Shown here: positions 16,242 through 24,313 of the stretch, in pieces
Numbering within the stretch: the first letter of the stretch is position 1
Layout: each line of letters opens with the position of its first letter
Assembly: GCF_007655485.1 (NCBI RefSeq)
Contig: NZ_VJXQ01000002.1
Span: 467,424-531,423, forward strand
Length of the DNA: 64,000 nt
DNA from: Halobellus captivus
GTDB lineage: Archaea; Halobacteriota; Halobacteria; Halobacteriales; Haloferacaceae
Direction of reading: 5' to 3'
Notes under the pieces: model-generated
Database searches by the model: none
What the model was told of the DNA's origin: nothing
Seen by the model: only the letters and a program-made list of their open reading frames with translations
Position numbers and translations under genes: made by a program

Positions 16242-17444
16242 ATGTACGGTGTCGTGCTCGCGGCCGGACAGGGGACGCGGATGCGTCCGCTCACCGATCA
16301 CCGGCCGAAGCCACTGCTTCCCGCTGCCGGTCGCCCGCTTCTCGAACACGTCTTCGACGCCTGTATCGACGTCGTCGACGAGTTCGTCGTCGTCGTCGGC
16401 TATCGCAGTGACGACGTGATTGCCCAACTCGGCGAGGAGTATCGAGGAACGCCGATCAGCTACGTCGAACAGACCGATCCCGCGGGGACCGCCCACGCGA
16501 TCGAGCAGGCCCGCGAGGTCGTCGACGACCGATTCATCGTGCTCAACGGGGATGTCCTCGTCGACACCGAGTTGCCACGCGCGCTCGCCGACGCGGAGGG
16601 GCACGCGATCGCAACGACCCCCGTCGAGGATCCGCGGTCCTACGGCGTCGTCTCCGTCGATCCCGACGGCTCGATGGCGGCGATCGTCGAGAAGCCCGCC
16701 GATCCGCCGACGAACCTCGCGAACGTCGGCTGCTACGCGTTCGATCCGGAGGTCTTCGAGTACATCGATCGGACCGAAAAGAGCGAGCGCGGCGAGTACG
16801 AGATCACCGACACGCTCGATCTACTGCTTTCTGACGGGCACGACGTTTCGGTCGTCGAGTACGACGGCCGGTGGCTCGACGTCGGCCGCCCATGGGAGTT
16901 ACTTCGGGCGAACGAACTGCTACTTACGGAGATCGAACGGGACGTCCGGGGTTCCGTCGCCGGTGGGGCGCAGTTGGACGGAGCGGTCGTCGTCGCCGAG
17001 GGAGCGACGATCCGCGAAGGCGTACGCGTGGAGGGGCCGGTCGTGGTTCTTCCGGGCGCGGAAATCGGGCCGAACGCGTACGTTCGGGGATCCACAGTCG
17101 TGGGACCGGACGCGCGAATCGGCCACGGAGTCGAGGTGAAGAATTCGATCCTGCTGTCGGAGGCGGCGGTGCCGCACTTGTCCTACGTCGGCGACTCGGT
17201 GTTGGGACGGGACGTGAACCTGGGTGCCGGAACGAAGGTCGCGAATCTCCGCCACGACGACGCCTCGGTGAAGATGACAGTGAAAGGCGAGCGCGTCGAC
17301 ACCGGTCGGCGAAAGCTCGGCGTCGTCCTCGGTGACGGAGTGAAGACCGGAATCAACGTCAGTCTGAACGCGGGCGTGAAAGTCGGAAGCGGTGTGGGAA
17401 TTGAACCCGGCGAAGTGGTGTTGCGGGACAGAGACGAGGCGTAG
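16242..17444 (+). CDS. Bifunctional sugar-1-phosphate nucleotidylyltransferase / acetyltransferase (GlmU-like)
   Basis: A 400-residue enzyme. Residues 1-230 form the nucleotidyltransferase domain, with the signature LAAGQGTRMRPLT at the N-terminus, RPKPLLP, and a metal site around VLNGDVLVD. Residues about 245-395 form a left-handed beta-helix of hexapeptide repeats, ending in GVKTGINVSLNAG and VGSGVGI, which is the acetyltransferase part of archaeal GlmU-type proteins. It makes a UDP-sugar, or dTDP-sugar, from a sugar-1-phosphate in the cytoplasm. A second paralogue at 34632 is paired with glmS, so this copy may serve a different sugar. ATG 16242 is the family start. Confidence 0.85.
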   Translation: MYGVVLAAGQGTRMRPLTDHRPKPLLPAAGRPLLEHVFDACIDVVDEFVVVVGYRSDDVIAQLGEEYRGTPISYVEQTDPAGTAHAIEQAREVVDDRFIVLNGDVLVDTELPRALADAEGHAIATTPVEDPRSYGVVSVDPDGSMAAIVEKPADPPTNLANVGCYAFDPEVFEYIDRTEKSERGEYEITDTLDLLLSDGHDVSVVEYDGRWLDVGRPWELLRANELLLTEIERDVRGSVAGGAQLDGAVVVAEGATIREGVRVEGPVVVLPGAEIGPNAYVRGSTVVGPDARIGHGVEVKNSILLSEAAVPHLSYVGDSVLGRDVNLGAGTKVANLRHDDASVKMTVKGERVDTGRRKLGVVLGDGVKTGINVSLNAGVKVGSGVGIEPGEVVLRDRDEA

Positions 17445-17548
17445 TGCGGACAACACGAGAAGATTCGCGACTCGGAAGCTCTCCTAGAAATGGTCGGTTG
17501 TCTTATATACTTATCTCGTAATCGCTGGAGCATAATATTTACCTAAAA

Positions 17549-18778
17549 CTAAGATAATTTACTATCAAGTGGATTTCCAAGATAAAGAATTCCAGCAACC
17601 GAGACGACTCCGAGAGCACCGACAGAGGCCCCGAGAGTCAAAAATGTCTGTGAAACACCGACGAACCCCATCATAACACTGAATATAATAGGTCCGATTA
17701 CCTGTCCGATATTCTGCATAGTAACTGCAGTAGACATAACTCCTCCCCGTGTGCCTGTGGATGAAAATTTATTTACAATACTTTTTTGCGCCGGTGATAA
17801 CACTCCGTCTGCGATGCCCACAACTGTGATACCGAATGTGAGCATAAGCACATTTGGCATCGCACCCATAATAACTATCCCAAGCGATAGAAAGAAAAAG
17901 CTCACACACGTTAACAGAACAGTGTCATAATCTACGGAAAGCCGACCGACCTGTGTTGACATCGCTGTTTTAGCGATTCCTCGGACAGACATTAATACAC
18001 CTACCGCAACGACAGTCATAGCCGCTTCTTGTTTGGCAAGCACAGAAATGTAGGTTATCAATCCGTAAAAGAGAACAAATCGGAGTGCGAACGAGATCAT
18101 CAAAAGCACCATCGCTTTCTGCTGTAGTGCGACAAGCGTGTTATCAAAGTACTCTCTGTAGGACCAGTCATTTTGTGGTTGGATTTCCGGAACCGATTGC
18201 CAGACCCAAAGTGCAACAGGGAGCGTCAGGAAATATAACAAAAACGGAGTCCGCCACGAGTAGACGAACAATAGTCCACCAATGAGGGGCGCGACGGCGT
18301 TCATCAGACTATTAGCGGACACACGCATTCCCTGAACGGTTGTCTCGCGCGTTCCGCTGTATAGATCGCCGATCAGCGTCAAAATCACTGGTGTGGCACA
18401 GGCAAATCCGATACCTTGGAGGGCTCGCATAAAAAGCGCGGTCTCAAACGTCGAGACGACACCCACCGCCGCCCCCGCAATGCCGAAGAGGACGAGCCCT
18501 GCAGTCATAACCGGTTTCCGCCCCAACCGGTCCGAAAGCGCACCGACGATAGGAAGACAGATCGCCGCAGCGGCCGTGTAGCTGACGATCAGCCACCCTC
18601 CGCGCGCCTCTGAGACGGCAAAAACAGTCGCGAGGTCGGCGATCATGGGACTGATCAGTATGCCACCGGTAACAAGGATGCTACTCGCAACAATCAGTGC
18701 TTGTGTCGCAGTATCTGCTAAGAGATCACCCTCTCTACCGAATACCCTGACAGCGAGTTCGCGTGTCGGAATTACCAA
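17549..18778 (-). CDS. MFS transporter (DHA-type efflux)
   Basis: A 409-residue protein with 12 predicted membrane segments. The loop after segment 2 carries motif A as GALSDRLGRKPVM, and the second half repeats it weakly. The early GGWLIVSYTAAAAICLPIVG and the MRALQGIGFACATPV segment fit the drug/proton antiporter branch. The substrate is unknown. The gene is richer in A+T than its neighbours, as is the 90-nt gap downstream, which may mean recent acquisition. Confidence 0.85.
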   Translation of the reverse strand: MVIPTRELAVRVFGREGDLLADTATQALIVASSILVTGGILISPMIADLATVFAVSEARGGWLIVSYTAAAAICLPIVGALSDRLGRKPVMTAGLVLFGIAGAAVGVVSTFETALFMRALQGIGFACATPVILTLIGDLYSGTRETTVQGMRVSANSLMNAVAPLIGGLLFVYSWRTPFLLYFLTLPVALWVWQSVPEIQPQNDWSYREYFDNTLVALQQKAMVLLMISFALRFVLFYGLITYISVLAKQEAAMTVVAVGVLMSVRGIAKTAMSTQVGRLSVDYDTVLLTCVSFFFLSLGIVIMGAMPNVLMLTFGITVVGIADGVLSPAQKSIVNKFSSTGTRGGVMSTAVTMQNIGQVIGPIIFSVMMGFVGVSQTFLTLGASVGALGVVSVAGILYLGNPLDSKLS

Positions 18779-18963
18779 TCCGGAATCACGGTCAGTAGTT
18801 GTCCTCCGACCGAGTATAGCTTTTCGATCGTCTGTCGGTCGTCTCTGTGATTTCTAGCGGTATCTCGTACCGAAGCGCGTAAATCCCGATGAAACCGCAA
18901 CGAACTCAGTTCAGACAGCCAGTCAAGGGAAACAATCAAATGGAATTACTGTGTTTCTCACGT

Positions 18964-19389
18964 ATGGCCATCGTAGCAGCGATCGACCGTTCAGACCGAG
19001 CCGAAGACGTCGTCCGAGAAGCTGGCACCCTCGCGGAGGCGTTCGACGACACCGTGCACCTGGTCCACGTATTGACCCGCACGGAGTTCGTCGAACTCGA
19101 GCGGACGAACGTTAACAACACCGGCGAACCGCTCGACCTCGATGAAGTGAAGGCGGTCGCGAAAGAGATTGCCGCGGAGGCCGCTGAGGGCCTGACCGTC
19201 CCGTACGAGTGCTTCGGACTGATAGGCGATCCGGCGTCAACGATCGTCGATTACGTGGAGGAGGAGGGCGCGCGGTATCTCGTCATCGGAGCGCGCAAGC
19301 GCTCGCCCACGGGGAAGGCGCTGTTCGGGAGCGCCGCACAGTCGATGTTACTGAACGCCCCCTGTCCCGTCGTTACGACCCTGAGATAA
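18964..19389 (+). CDS. Universal stress protein (UspA family)
   Basis: A 141-residue single UspA domain. The first strand MAIVAAIDRSDRAEDVV and the ATP-binding loop GARKRSPTGKALFGSAAQS (the G-x2-G-x9-G-S type) are present, followed by the closing strand CPVVTTLR. It is probably a cytoplasmic ATP-binding stress protein. ATG 18964 is preferred to the longer frame because the family starts with this strand. It lies divergent from the MFS gene. Confidence 0.9.
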   Translation: MAIVAAIDRSDRAEDVVREAGTLAEAFDDTVHLVHVLTRTEFVELERTNVNNTGEPLDLDEVKAVAKEIAAEAAEGLTVPYECFGLIGDPASTIVDYVEEEGARYLVIGARKRSPTGKALFGSAAQSMLLNAPCPVVTTLR

Positions 19390-19488
19390 TACCCTCTCAG
19401 TCACCGCCGTTTCGGTTGTTTCGCTCGGACCGCACAGTCGGACCAGTGGACGTAGGCGGCGTCAACCTGAGCAGGTTTCCGGTAGAGC

Positions 19489-19563
19489 GAGCGAACGACA
19501 GACGGCTGCCGCAGTGTGAACCACAGACCGCTGTCGCGGTGCGAACGACAGAACGCTGGTCGA
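19489..19563. repeat. Three tandem imperfect 25-nt repeats
   Basis: Copies at 19489-19513, 19514-19538 and 19539-19563 share a G-GTGAAC or GCGAACGACAGA core and then CGCTG. They sit in the gap between the universal stress gene and the convergent hypothetical gene that ends at 19586. The copies are diverged, so the array is not recent. Confidence 0.65.
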
Positions 19564-19585
19564 CACGTCGATCGCCATCCGTCCG

Positions 19586-19912
19586 TCACGACGCTCCGTC
19601 ACGACTGTCCGCCCGTCCCTCTTCCGTCTCTCGTCCGGCGATACTGAATATATACTGGTCGAAGCCCTTCGGGATCGGAACGACGAACCGGTAGCGAAGG
19701 CAACCCGCCTCCGGAACTGTCGCCGTCTGCGTGTGTGTGTCGAGGACGCTGTACTCGTCGACCAACTGAAGTTCCACCGTCACGGATTCGGCAGCTCCGT
19801 CGTTTTCGACGACCACCCAGAGCTCGTCGTCGTCTCCGTCGACCCCCTCCGGCGAGACGTTGTGACCACTGTCCACGATCTCGAGGTCGTCGTCCTCCGG
19901 TGGTTGTGACAT
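19586..19912 (-). CDS. Small acidic protein, probable beta-sandwich, unknown function
   Basis: A 108-residue protein. After an acidic N-terminus (SQPPEDDDLEIVDSGHNV), strands such as ELWVVVENDG, SVTVELQLVDEY and LRYRFVVPIP suggest an immunoglobulin-like or CARDB-like sandwich. There is no signal peptide or membrane segment, so it is cytoplasmic. On the minus strand, an A/T-rich ACTTATTCTA box at 19941-19950 lies 29-38 nt upstream of the start at 19912. The function is unknown. Confidence 0.6.
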   Translation of the reverse strand: MSQPPEDDDLEIVDSGHNVSPEGVDGDDDELWVVVENDGAAESVTVELQLVDEYSVLDTHTQTATVPEAGCLRYRFVVPIPKGFDQYIFSIAGRETEEGRADSRDGAS

Positions 19913-20128
19913 TCCTGCATAATCAGTTCGCTAGCGAGCGTAGAATAAGTTACCGCTCTCTCACCGAATTGCGATGGTGAAGCGAGTCCCGGGACTAGAC
20001 CAACCGATGGCGACAACGAAGAGCGGCCGACCGACGACGACGGAACGCATCCGAGAAGGGACTACTCGTCGACTGTGAAGGGCTGTGAAGGTCGATAGAC
20101 TTACGTCCTGTCGCGAAGTGATGCGAGT

Positions 20129-21118
20129 ATGCGCATTGACGCGTACGCACACGAAGTGCCGGAGCAATATTACCACGATTTCGGAGATGTCTACCGGGCA
20201 CCTGCCTACAAGCGGCACCCGGACACCGCGGGATTCTGGGATTACGACCGTCGCATCGAACATCTCGACAAGTTCGGGATCGACAAGCAGATCGTCGCGC
20301 TCGGGGCCCCTCACTTCTGGCCGGGCATTCGCGAGTACGCGACCGAGGCGACGATCCAATCGCTCGTCGAACAGGCGAACGACGAGATCCGCGAGGTTGC
20401 AGACACCCACCCCGACCGGTTTCTGCCCGTCGGGACGTTGCCGGTCCTGAACGACTCGATCGTCGAGGAGGCCGAGCGCTGTCTCGACGACCTCGGGATG
20501 GTCGGACTGCAGATCTACTCCAACTACGAGGGACAACCCGTCGACACCGAGGCGCTGCTGCCGATCTACGAACTCGCAGAGAAACGCGGCGTTCCGGTCT
20601 GGATCCATCCGCAGGTCCACGACTGGTACGACTGGACTTACCAGTGGGGCGTCGACCTGGCGCTCGGCTGGCTCTTCGACACGTCGCTCGCGCTGGTTCG
20701 GCTGGTCCTGAGCGGGCTGATGGAGCGACACGAGGATCTGAACATCATCACCCACCACGGCGGCGGTCTCACGCCGACGTACCTCGAACGGCTCAAGCTG
20801 TTCTTCTACGACGAGGGGACCTTCGGTGAGACGCCCGAGGTGTTCGAGGGCGGCCACGAGGAACTCAGAAAACCGATCGAGGAGTACTACAGTCAGTTCT
20901 ACTACGACGCCGTCCTCTACGGATCCGATCCCGGGCTCGAAACGGTCTACCGGGTCTTCGGCGCGGACCAGATGGTCTTCGCGACTGACTACCCCTACGG
21001 CGGCCACGACGGTGCCGACTTCATGGGGAGTAACGTCAAGGCGATGGACCGACTCGACATCACCGAAGAGGAGAAAGCCAAGATCAACAGCGAGAACTTC
21101 CTCTCGCTTATCTCCTGA
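20129..21118 (+). CDS. ACMSD-family amidohydrolase, putative decarboxylase or hydrolase
   Basis: A 329-residue protein of the amidohydrolase 2/ACMSD group, which includes aromatic-acid decarboxylases. It has His160 (PVWIHPQ), His209-His210 (IITHHGGG) and Asp287 (FATDYPYG), which match the conserved metal and catalytic positions. The N-terminal metal motif, normally HxH, reads Tyr6-Ala7-His8 (DAYAHEVP), so one usual ligand is missing. It is likely cytoplasmic. It is the first gene of the putative aromatic island. A hydrolase acting on a ring-cleavage product is the main alternative. Confidence 0.75.
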   Translation: MRIDAYAHEVPEQYYHDFGDVYRAPAYKRHPDTAGFWDYDRRIEHLDKFGIDKQIVALGAPHFWPGIREYATEATIQSLVEQANDEIREVADTHPDRFLPVGTLPVLNDSIVEEAERCLDDLGMVGLQIYSNYEGQPVDTEALLPIYELAEKRGVPVWIHPQVHDWYDWTYQWGVDLALGWLFDTSLALVRLVLSGLMERHEDLNIITHHGGGLTPTYLERLKLFFYDEGTFGETPEVFEGGHEELRKPIEEYYSQFYYDAVLYGSDPGLETVYRVFGADQMVFATDYPYGGHDGADFMGSNVKAMDRLDITEEEKAKINSENFLSLIS

Positions 21119-21351
21119 GTACGGCATCCGCCGGTCGTATTTCTCATTTTTCACGCAGTTCGGTCGTCGACGCCGCAGTCGCTCTGCGCAGTCGGTCGTC
21201 GAGTACGCCACAGCGTGGCCTCGCGAGCGCCGATCAGTCGCCGATAAGCGGCCTCGGAGACGGAACTGTGTGAACGACAGGGGACGGTTACGCCAACGAC
21301 TCGGGAGTTTCGGAACGAACGGGAGTCGAACAGCGGTCAGTGGGCCGTCAG

Positions 21352-21681
21352 TCAGATCGTGACGATGACGTCGCCGTCACGCTCGGAGACGTCAAACGCT
21401 CGAATCCCGGTGCTCGGGTTTACTTCGTGGCGACCGGTTTCGAGGTCGAACTCCCAGAAGTGCCACGGGCAGTGGATCGATTTGCGATCTTTGTTGATCA
21501 CGGGCAGTTCGCTGTGGAGGAAGCCCTCCCCGAGCGGACCGCCTTTGTGGATACATCGGTTCGAGACCCCGTAGAACTCGCCCTCGACGTTGAAGATGGC
21601 GACAGACAATCCGTCGACCTCGACCATCTTGCCCTCGCCTTCGGGGATATCCTCCGCAGATGCGACAGTGTGTTCGGTCAT
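21352..21681 (-). CDS. Rieske [2Fe-2S] ferredoxin-like protein
   Basis: A 109-residue protein with a complete Rieske cluster site: Cys43-x-His45 (SNRCIHKGG) and Cys71-x2-His74 (IHCPWHFWEFD). The two halves are 25 residues apart, as in the soluble non-haem oxygenase ferredoxins. It has no signal or membrane segment, so it is cytoplasmic. It starts immediately after the stop codon of the upstream amidohydrolase (no intervening bases), so the two are co-transcribed and probably translationally coupled. A ferredoxin next to a non-redox amidohydrolase is odd: its oxygenase partner is not visible here. Confidence 0.88.
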   Translation of the reverse strand: MTEHTVASAEDIPEGEGKMVEVDGLSVAIFNVEGEFYGVSNRCIHKGGPLGEGFLHSELPVINKDRKSIHCPWHFWEFDLETGRHEVNPSTGIRAFDVSERDGDVIVTI

Positions 21682-22812
21682 TTAGATTCTGAAGACGCGC
21701 TCGGCGTTCTTGTGCAGGATGTTCTCGCGCAGTTCGTCGTCGATCACGTTGGATTCGAACGCCCAGTTGGACAGTTCGAGCGTGTAGTGCGGGTAGTCGG
21801 TGGCGAACATGAGGCTCTCGCTCGCGTTCGTCATATCCAGCATCGCCTCGAAGTTCTTCGGCTTCTTCGGGATGTCGATCGGCTGCGACGAAAACGAGAA
21901 GTGGTCCTCGATGTACTCGCTGGGCTGCTTTTTGAGGTACTCCTGACCGAGCTCGGTCACGCGTTCGGTCAGTTGGATGTCCTCGGGGTGGTCCTGGTAG
22001 ACCTCGTCCATCCGCATTTTGATGAACGGGACCCAGTTGAGGCCGCCCTCGATCATCACGATCTGTAGCTCGGGGTACTTGTCGAAGACCCCTGTCATTA
22101 TCATATTCCCGACCATCATCATCGCGCGGACGGGGTGGACGAGTCCGTACATCTCCGTCCAGGTGCGGATGGAGTTCCCGATGAGATCCTTCTGCGGCCA
22201 GTTACCGGTTCCGCCGCCGTGGAGCGCCAGGGGTAGGTCGTGTTTGACGAGCGCGTCGAACACCTTGTCGTACTGGGGGTTGCCGAGGAGGCTGTAGTGA
22301 CCGAAGAACCCGTAGAATCCGACGACGTCGTCGTTGTCGCCCCACAGTTCGATCTCCTCGACGCAGCGTTCGGGATCCCACTGCGGGAGCGCGGGCAGCA
22401 CTTTGATGTTGTCGGCGGCTGGCGAGACGTCCTCGAGGACGTACCGGTTGTACGCGCGGACGATCTCGTTCTTGAGGATGACGTTCTGGACGTCGGGCAG
22501 CGTGTTGTAGCCGGGCGTGAGGACGGTCAGATCGATGGCGAGTTTTTCGCTGACGTCGATGACGTCGTCGGCCGTCTCGGCGACGCCGTGAGTCTGTCGG
22601 CCGTTACCGCCGTGTGGCGTCGCGTAGCCGGACGCCCAGTACCGCGTCGTCGGGGGGAAGTCTTCGAGCGAGAGTGTGCGCTTCGCCCCGGGGTGGTCGA
22701 CGTAGGGGAGAAGCTTCTCCATCGCCGGTTCGAAGTGGAAGTCGATATCCACGACGAAGGCCTCGCGCATCTCGTCGGTCACGGGATAGCGTTCAGATTT
22801 CAGTTGGGACAT
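21682..22812 (-). CDS. Amidohydrolase family, putative aromatic-acid decarboxylase
   Basis: A 376-residue protein of the amidohydrolase 2 superfamily. The N-terminal metal motif is Asp24-x-His26 in VVDIDFHFEP, in place of HxH. Further conserved points are ALHGGGTG (metal His), MIEGGLNW where many homologues have a His, and FATDYPHYT (catalytic Asp). Similar DxH or ExH variants occur in decarboxylases that act on hydroxylated aromatic acids. The start at 22812 is preferred over the longer frame because a TATA-like box (22838-22848) lies 26-36 nt upstream. It forms an operon with the Rieske gene, divergent from the IclR regulator. Confidence 0.75.
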   Translation of the reverse strand: MSQLKSERYPVTDEMREAFVVDIDFHFEPAMEKLLPYVDHPGAKRTLSLEDFPPTTRYWASGYATPHGGNGRQTHGVAETADDVIDVSEKLAIDLTVLTPGYNTLPDVQNVILKNEIVRAYNRYVLEDVSPAADNIKVLPALPQWDPERCVEEIELWGDNDDVVGFYGFFGHYSLLGNPQYDKVFDALVKHDLPLALHGGGTGNWPQKDLIGNSIRTWTEMYGLVHPVRAMMMVGNMIMTGVFDKYPELQIVMIEGGLNWVPFIKMRMDEVYQDHPEDIQLTERVTELGQEYLKKQPSEYIEDHFSFSSQPIDIPKKPKNFEAMLDMTNASESLMFATDYPHYTLELSNWAFESNVIDDELRENILHKNAERVFRI

Positions 22813-22837
22813 ACGGTTATTAGTAGAGACCACCTCC

Positions 22838-22848
22838 TGATAAATATA
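22838..22848 (-). promoter_or_regulatory. TATA-like box of the amidohydrolase-Rieske operon
   Basis: On the minus strand the sequence reads TATATTTATCA, centred about 30 nt upstream of the ATG at 22812. It supports a leaderless transcript and that start codon. Confidence 0.55.
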
Positions 22849-22873
22849 TCTTCGTTTGATGGAGTGCAACGGG

Positions 22874-22898
22874 GAAAACCACTCAAGACACAGTTTTC
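22874..22898. promoter_or_regulatory. Inverted repeat in the IclR/amidohydrolase divergent region, candidate operator
   Basis: GAAAAC at 22874-22879 and GTTTTC at 22893-22898 form an inverted repeat with a 13-nt centre. It lies between the two divergent TATA-like boxes. IclR-family regulators often bind such palindromes in divergent promoters. The assignment is inferred from position and symmetry only. Confidence 0.4.
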
Positions 22899-22927
22899 GG
22901 TGTAGTTGAGATGTAGACCCCAAAACG

Positions 22928-22936
22928 CATATATGT
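22928..22936 (+). promoter_or_regulatory. TATA-like box of the IclR gene
   Basis: GCATATATG at 22928-22936 lies 21-29 nt upstream of the ATG at 22957, the spacing expected for a leaderless transcript. It argues against the in-frame ATG at 22933, which would fall inside the box. Confidence 0.5.
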
Positions 22937-22956
22937 ACTTAGAGACTTCGAGGCGT

Positions 22957-23733
22957 ATGAACGATATCCCCGACGGGAGGCGCATCCAATCCGATGAAAT
23001 CTTGCTCGATATCATCGAACAGATGGAGCGTGACGGAACAGTCGGGGTCTCAGAACTGGCCGACCGTGTCGGTCGATCCAAGAGTACGGTTCACGCCCAC
23101 CTGGTCTCGTTGGCTCACCGCGGGTATGTCGTCAATGACGGTGGTCAGTATCGGCTCGGTCTGCGGTTTTTGGACATCGGTGTCCGCGTGCGTGAGAGGA
23201 TTGACCTCTACCACGTAGCAGCGCCGAAATTAGAAGAGATGGCGATTCAGTCGAAGGGAAACACCCGCTGTCTCGTCGAGGAGAACGGACTCGGAACGTT
23301 CATCGCGGGTGCGACGGGGAAACACTCCGTTAGTACGGACGCTCGTGTAGGTACCCAGATGCCCCTCCACTGTATCTCCGGGGGGAAGGCGATTCTCGCG
23401 CACCTTCCGAAGCGAAACGTCCGTTCGATCATCGACCGATACGGCTTAGAAAAACGCACGGATAACACGATCACGGATATTGAGCGTCTGTTCGAGACGC
23501 TAGAGCAGATCCGGAGCGACGGATTCGCACTGAACCTCGGGGAATCAGCAGACGGTATCCACGCGGTGGGAGCCCCGGTACTCAACGAGCGCGGCGGCGT
23601 TATCGGGGCTATTAGCGTGTCCGGGGCTGCAAATCGGCTGCCGGTCGAACGATGTCGAGGCGAGATCGCCGACCTCGTCATCGCGACCGCTAACGAGATC
23701 GAACTAGACCTGACATACGCCGAATCCCGGTAA
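22957..23733 (+). CDS. IclR-family transcription regulator
   Basis: A 258-residue protein. An N-terminal winged helix-turn-helix (about 12-70; VGVSELADRVGRSKSTVHAH) is followed by the IclR effector domain (about 85-250), with MPLHCISGGKAILAHL and IGAISVSGAANRL as family landmarks. IclR proteins control catabolic operons, often aromatic pathways, and bind small acids. Divergence from the amidohydrolase-Rieske operon, with an inverted repeat between them, makes that operon its likely target. The start at 22957 is chosen by the position of its TATA-like box. Confidence 0.9.
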   Translation: MNDIPDGRRIQSDEILLDIIEQMERDGTVGVSELADRVGRSKSTVHAHLVSLAHRGYVVNDGGQYRLGLRFLDIGVRVRERIDLYHVAAPKLEEMAIQSKGNTRCLVEENGLGTFIAGATGKHSVSTDARVGTQMPLHCISGGKAILAHLPKRNVRSIIDRYGLEKRTDNTITDIERLFETLEQIRSDGFALNLGESADGIHAVGAPVLNERGGVIGAISVSGAANRLPVERCRGEIADLVIATANEIELDLTYAESR

Positions 23734-24313
23734 CGCGGCAGCATCCGAACAAGGAATCAATTTCTACGGGTATCCATTCGACTGAGCGAACGTCGGTGAT
23801 CTACGAAACTCTGAACCGACATCTTCGACCGGGGAGATCGAATATCGATCAAGACGAAGGGATGCGATCGCGTATCTTGTGCTATGTCAGACGAATACGT
23901 TCGCGGGTGGCGAACATTATGCGTAATCCGGGGAACGTTCGTTACATATGCTAACGTAACTGCCTCTGAGCAGTGGCTTACAACCGTATGTTTGTAATGT
24001 TATCAACGCAGCCCGTTCGACCTAGACGAACGGGGCTGATTCAGTCGAGAAGTACGATGGAGTCCGCCGCCGTCGACACAGGTTACAATTTTATCCGCGC
24101 GGTCATCCGTTGTCTGTGCTTTGTGCATATCAGTAATCGCCTTGCGCGGTGGCTTTTCGCGTTTTGCTTTAGTCACTTGGATGGAAAACGACCTGCGATG
24201 CGGCTTCTACGCCGTACCGGTACTGTCGGAACGTACAGCTTCATAAAACTGCGAAAGCGTATCTTCGACCGCTAATTCACATCGTCTCCCCGGGGACAAC
24301 ACCCCGCGAAGAG
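23734..24313. other. Gene-free gap with a hairpin
   Basis: No convincing gene is visible in this 580-nt stretch between the converging IclR and LigM-like genes. The one open frame of about 100 codons (23973-24275) has no recognisable domain and a basic, low-confidence composition. An inverted repeat at about 24009-24038 (AGCCCGTTCG and its CGAACGGGGCT partner, with a one-base bulge) can form a stable hairpin and may act in termination. Confidence 0.5.
24009..24038. terminator. GC-rich hairpin, possible terminator or RNA-processing site
   Basis: AGCCCGTTCG is followed 7 nt later by CGAACGGGGCT, which pairs with it apart from one bulged base. It lies about 275 nt after the IclR stop codon and has no T-tract, so a classic terminator is not certain. 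Confidence 0.3.

Noticed and set aside
19961..21211. Minus-strand open frame of 416 codons
   Set aside because: Antisense to the amidohydrolase at 20129-21118, whose family motifs are clear. Charge-rich shadow composition.
23973..24275. Possible 100-residue gene after the IclR gene
   Set aside because: No domain, no promoter-like box at the right distance, and basic composition unlike haloarchaeal proteins. A decayed gene cannot be excluded.
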